From Pseudomonadota bacterium (GTDB taxonomy: Bacteria > Pseudomonadota > Alphaproteobacteria > Rhodospirillales > 2-02-FULL-58-16), in assembly GCA_022572335.1 (NCBI GenBank), contig JACZWD010000041.1, positions 1-14,787 on the forward strand: 14,787 nucleotides of DNA. The letters run 5' to 3'. The notes below the pieces were generated by a model. The model saw nothing but the letters and a program-made list of their open reading frames with translations, searched no databases and was not told the DNA's origin. How positions within the stretch are numbered: position 1 is the stretch's first letter; each line of letters opens with the position of its first letter. Positions 13,154 through 14,787 of the stretch are shown here, in pieces. A program made the translations under genes and the position numbers.

Positions 13154-14787
13154 TTGACGCGCAGAACGGGACGGTTGGCGATTTTGGCGCTTTCGGCGTT
13201 GGCCGCGTCGTGGCTTTGCCCTTCCGTGGTCTCGGCGGCGGCGTCGCCATGGGCGGAGACCGAACAGACGGCCGTGCGCCTGGTGGCGGCGACCGAGGCG
13301 GTGGGCGCGGCGAAGAAGGTGTCGCTCGGCCTGCACTTCCGCCTGCGCGAGGGCTGGAAGATCTATTGGCGCTCGCCCGGCGACGCCGGGTATCCGCCGA
13401 ACGTCGACTGGTCGGGGTCGGAAAACCTGGCGGGCGCGACCCTGTCCTGGCCGGCGCCGAAGCGATTCTCGATCCTCGGCTTCGAATCCCTCGGCTACAC
13501 CGGCGAAGTGGTGTTGCCCGTCACCGCGACCCTGGCCCGGGCGGGCGAGCCGCTCATCGTTCGTGCCGCCGTCGAGTATCTCGCCTGCAAGGAAATCTGC
13601 ATTCCCTACGAGGCGGAACTGGCCCTGCGCCTGCCGGCCGGGGGGGCGGGGCCGAGCCGGTTTGCCCATCTCATCAACCGCTTTGCCGTCCACGTGCCCG
13701 GGGACGGGTCCGCCCACGGGGTGGCCATAGAGAAGGCCGAGGTCGTGGACGGCGGCGCGGGCACCGTGCTGCGCATCACCGCAAGCGCGACCATGCCGTT
13801 CGCCGCCCCCGACCTGTACGTGGAGGGGCCGGAAGACCTGCTGTTCTCGGCGCCCAGGGTCAGCCTGAAGGACGGTGGCAAAGGCGTTCTCCTGGAGGTT
13901 TCCGTGGACGGCGCCCCGGAAACCGGCCTCGTCGGCACCCGCCTGACCATGACCCTGGTCGACGGGGCCCGTTCCGCCGAGCGCACCCTCGCCGTGATTG
14001 CGCCGCCGCCGGGCACCGCGCCTGGGGTGGTGGCGGAGGCACCGCTATCGCTGCTGTTGATCCTGGCCCTGGCGGTGCTCGGCGGGCTGATCCTCAACCT
14101 CATGCCCTGCGTGCTTCCCGTCCTCTCGATCAAGCTGCTGGGGGTGGTCGGCCACGGCGGCGGCGAGCGGCGCGCGGTCCGCCACAACTTCATCGCCTCC
14201 GCCGCCGGCATCGTGGTTTCGTTCCTGCTCCTGGCGGCGGCGCTGGTGTGGGTCAAGGCGGCCGGCATGGCCGTGGGCTGGGGCATCCAGTTCCAGCAAT
14301 CCTGGTTCCTCATCGCCATGACCCTGATGGTGGGGCTGTTCGCCTGCAACCTGTGGGGATTCTTCGACGTCGGGCTGCCCCGATGGCTCGCCGACGTGGG
14401 CGGCGGCGCGGGCCGTGTTCGCGGCCTTTCCGGGCATTTTCTTTCCGGCGGCTTCGCGACGCTGCTGGCGACCCCGTGTTCGGCGCCGTTTCTGGGCACC
14501 GCCGTCGGTTTTGCCCTGTCCCGCGGACCGGCCGAGATCTTCGCCATCTTCGCCGCCCTCGGCGTCGGGCTGGCGCTGCCCTATCTGGCGGTGGCCGCGG
14601 CTCCGGGGCTGGCGACGCGGCTGCCCCGGCCCGGCCCGTGGATGGCGACCTTGCGCCGGGTACTCGGCTTCGCCCTGGCGGCGACGGGCGTGTGGCTGCT
14701 TACCGTACTCGCCGCGCAGGTGGGCCCCGCGGCGGCCGCTGCCGTTGGCGTGTTGGTGGCCGGCGCCGGGGCGGCCCTCTTTGTGCG
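13154..14787 (+). CDS. DsbD/ScsB-type membrane thiol-disulfide reductase (partial, C-terminus missing)
   Basis: This family moves reducing equivalents from cytosolic thioredoxin across the inner membrane to periplasmic thiol proteins. 544 complete codons are visible. A signal peptide (TRRTGRLAILALSALAASWL then CPSVVSAAA) leads to a periplasmic N-terminal domain of about 260 residues with the redox pair Cys145/Cys149 in EYLACKEICIPYEAEL. The membrane domain begins near residue 298 and has the two transporter cysteines, Cys319 in NLMPCVLPVLSIKLLG and Cys442 in TPCSAPFLGTAVGFAL. A C-terminal thioredoxin-like domain, if present, lies beyond the window. I chose TTG 13154, preceded by GGCGGGGA, because it gives a standard signal peptide; ATG 13091 is in frame but adds 21 Gly/Ala-rich residues encoded across a perfect hairpin. 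The long N-terminal domain fits ScsB-like members better than E. coli DsbD. Confidence 0.92.
   Translation, partial: MTRRTGRLAILALSALAASWLCPSVVSAAASPWAETEQTAVRLVAATEAVGAAKKVSLGLHFRLREGWKIYWRSPGDAGYPPNVDWSGSENLAGATLSWPAPKRFSILGFESLGYTGEVVLPVTATLARAGEPLIVRAAVEYLACKEICIPYEAELALRLPAGGAGPSRFAHLINRFAVHVPGDGSAHGVAIEKAEVVDGGAGTVLRITASATMPFAAPDLYVEGPEDLLFSAPRVSLKDGGKGVLLEVSVDGAPETGLVGTRLTMTLVDGARSAERTLAVIAPPPGTAPGVVAEAPLSLLLILALAVLGGLILNLMPCVLPVLSIKLLGVVGHGGGERRAVRHNFIASAAGIVVSFLLLAAALVWVKAAGMAVGWGIQFQQSWFLIAMTLMVGLFACNLWGFFDVGLPRWLADVGGGAGRVRGLSGHFLSGGFATLLATPCSAPFLGTAVGFALSRGPAEIFAIFAALGVGLALPYLAVAAAPGLATRLPRPGPWMATLRRVLGFALAATGVWLLTVLAAQVGPAAAAAVGVLVAGAGAALFV

Noticed and set aside
1..14787. Defence system, CRISPR array, prophage or insertion sequence
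   Set aside because: No repeat-spacer array, transposase, integrase catalytic domain or known defence gene is visible; the only mobile-element hint is the small HTH ORF.

Overview
The window reads as a GC-rich alphaproteobacterial chromosome segment. A Rhodospirillales-like host is my inference from the gene families, the thrC–M16 peptidase pairing and the yqgE–dsbD pairing; no rRNA or other phylogenetic marker is present. No tRNA, rRNA, CRISPR array or insertion sequence was seen. Most of it is housekeeping and respiratory DNA, with short non-coding structures in the gaps.

Layout: (1) 1-525, minus strand, the N-terminal part of a DUF2189-type integral membrane protein that runs off the left edge. 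(2) 526-1893, a gene-poor stretch holding a perfect 9-bp inverted repeat, two tiny overlapping membrane-protein ORFs (952-1074 and 1071-1187), one doubtful 45-residue ORF and a small terminator-like hairpin. (3) 1894-6410, a complete aa3-type heme-copper cytochrome c oxidase operon of the 'alternative' (CoxMNOP-like) kind: subunit II with CuA, subunit I with all metal ligands and both proton channels, two different subunit III family proteins and a subunit IV family protein. (4) 6558-7547, ctaB, heme o synthase, which supplies the precursor of the oxidase's heme. (5) 7601-9094, an M32 metallocarboxypeptidase. (6) 9167-9385, minus strand, a 72-residue protein resembling the C-terminal DNA-binding part of serine recombinases, divergent from (7) thrC (9516-10922), which overlaps by ATGA an M16 processing-peptidase homologue (10919-12175). 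(8) 12253-12828, minus strand, yqgE/algH, convergent with the peptidase; the short gap between them is filled by a diverged inverted pair of heptamer-like repeats. (9) 13154 to the right edge, the start of a DsbD/ScsB-type membrane thiol-disulfide reductase with a strong hairpin in its leader.

How the genes work together: region 3 makes the oxidase subunits and region 4 its heme. The DsbD homologue could in principle supply periplasmic reductant for copper-site or cytochrome assembly, but the sequence does not show this. No cytochrome c gene, ctaG/Cox11 or Sco copper chaperone is in the window, so assembly factors and the electron donor must lie elsewhere. The least explained elements are the two tiny membrane ORFs ahead of the oxidase operon and several hairpins placed exactly at gene junctions.
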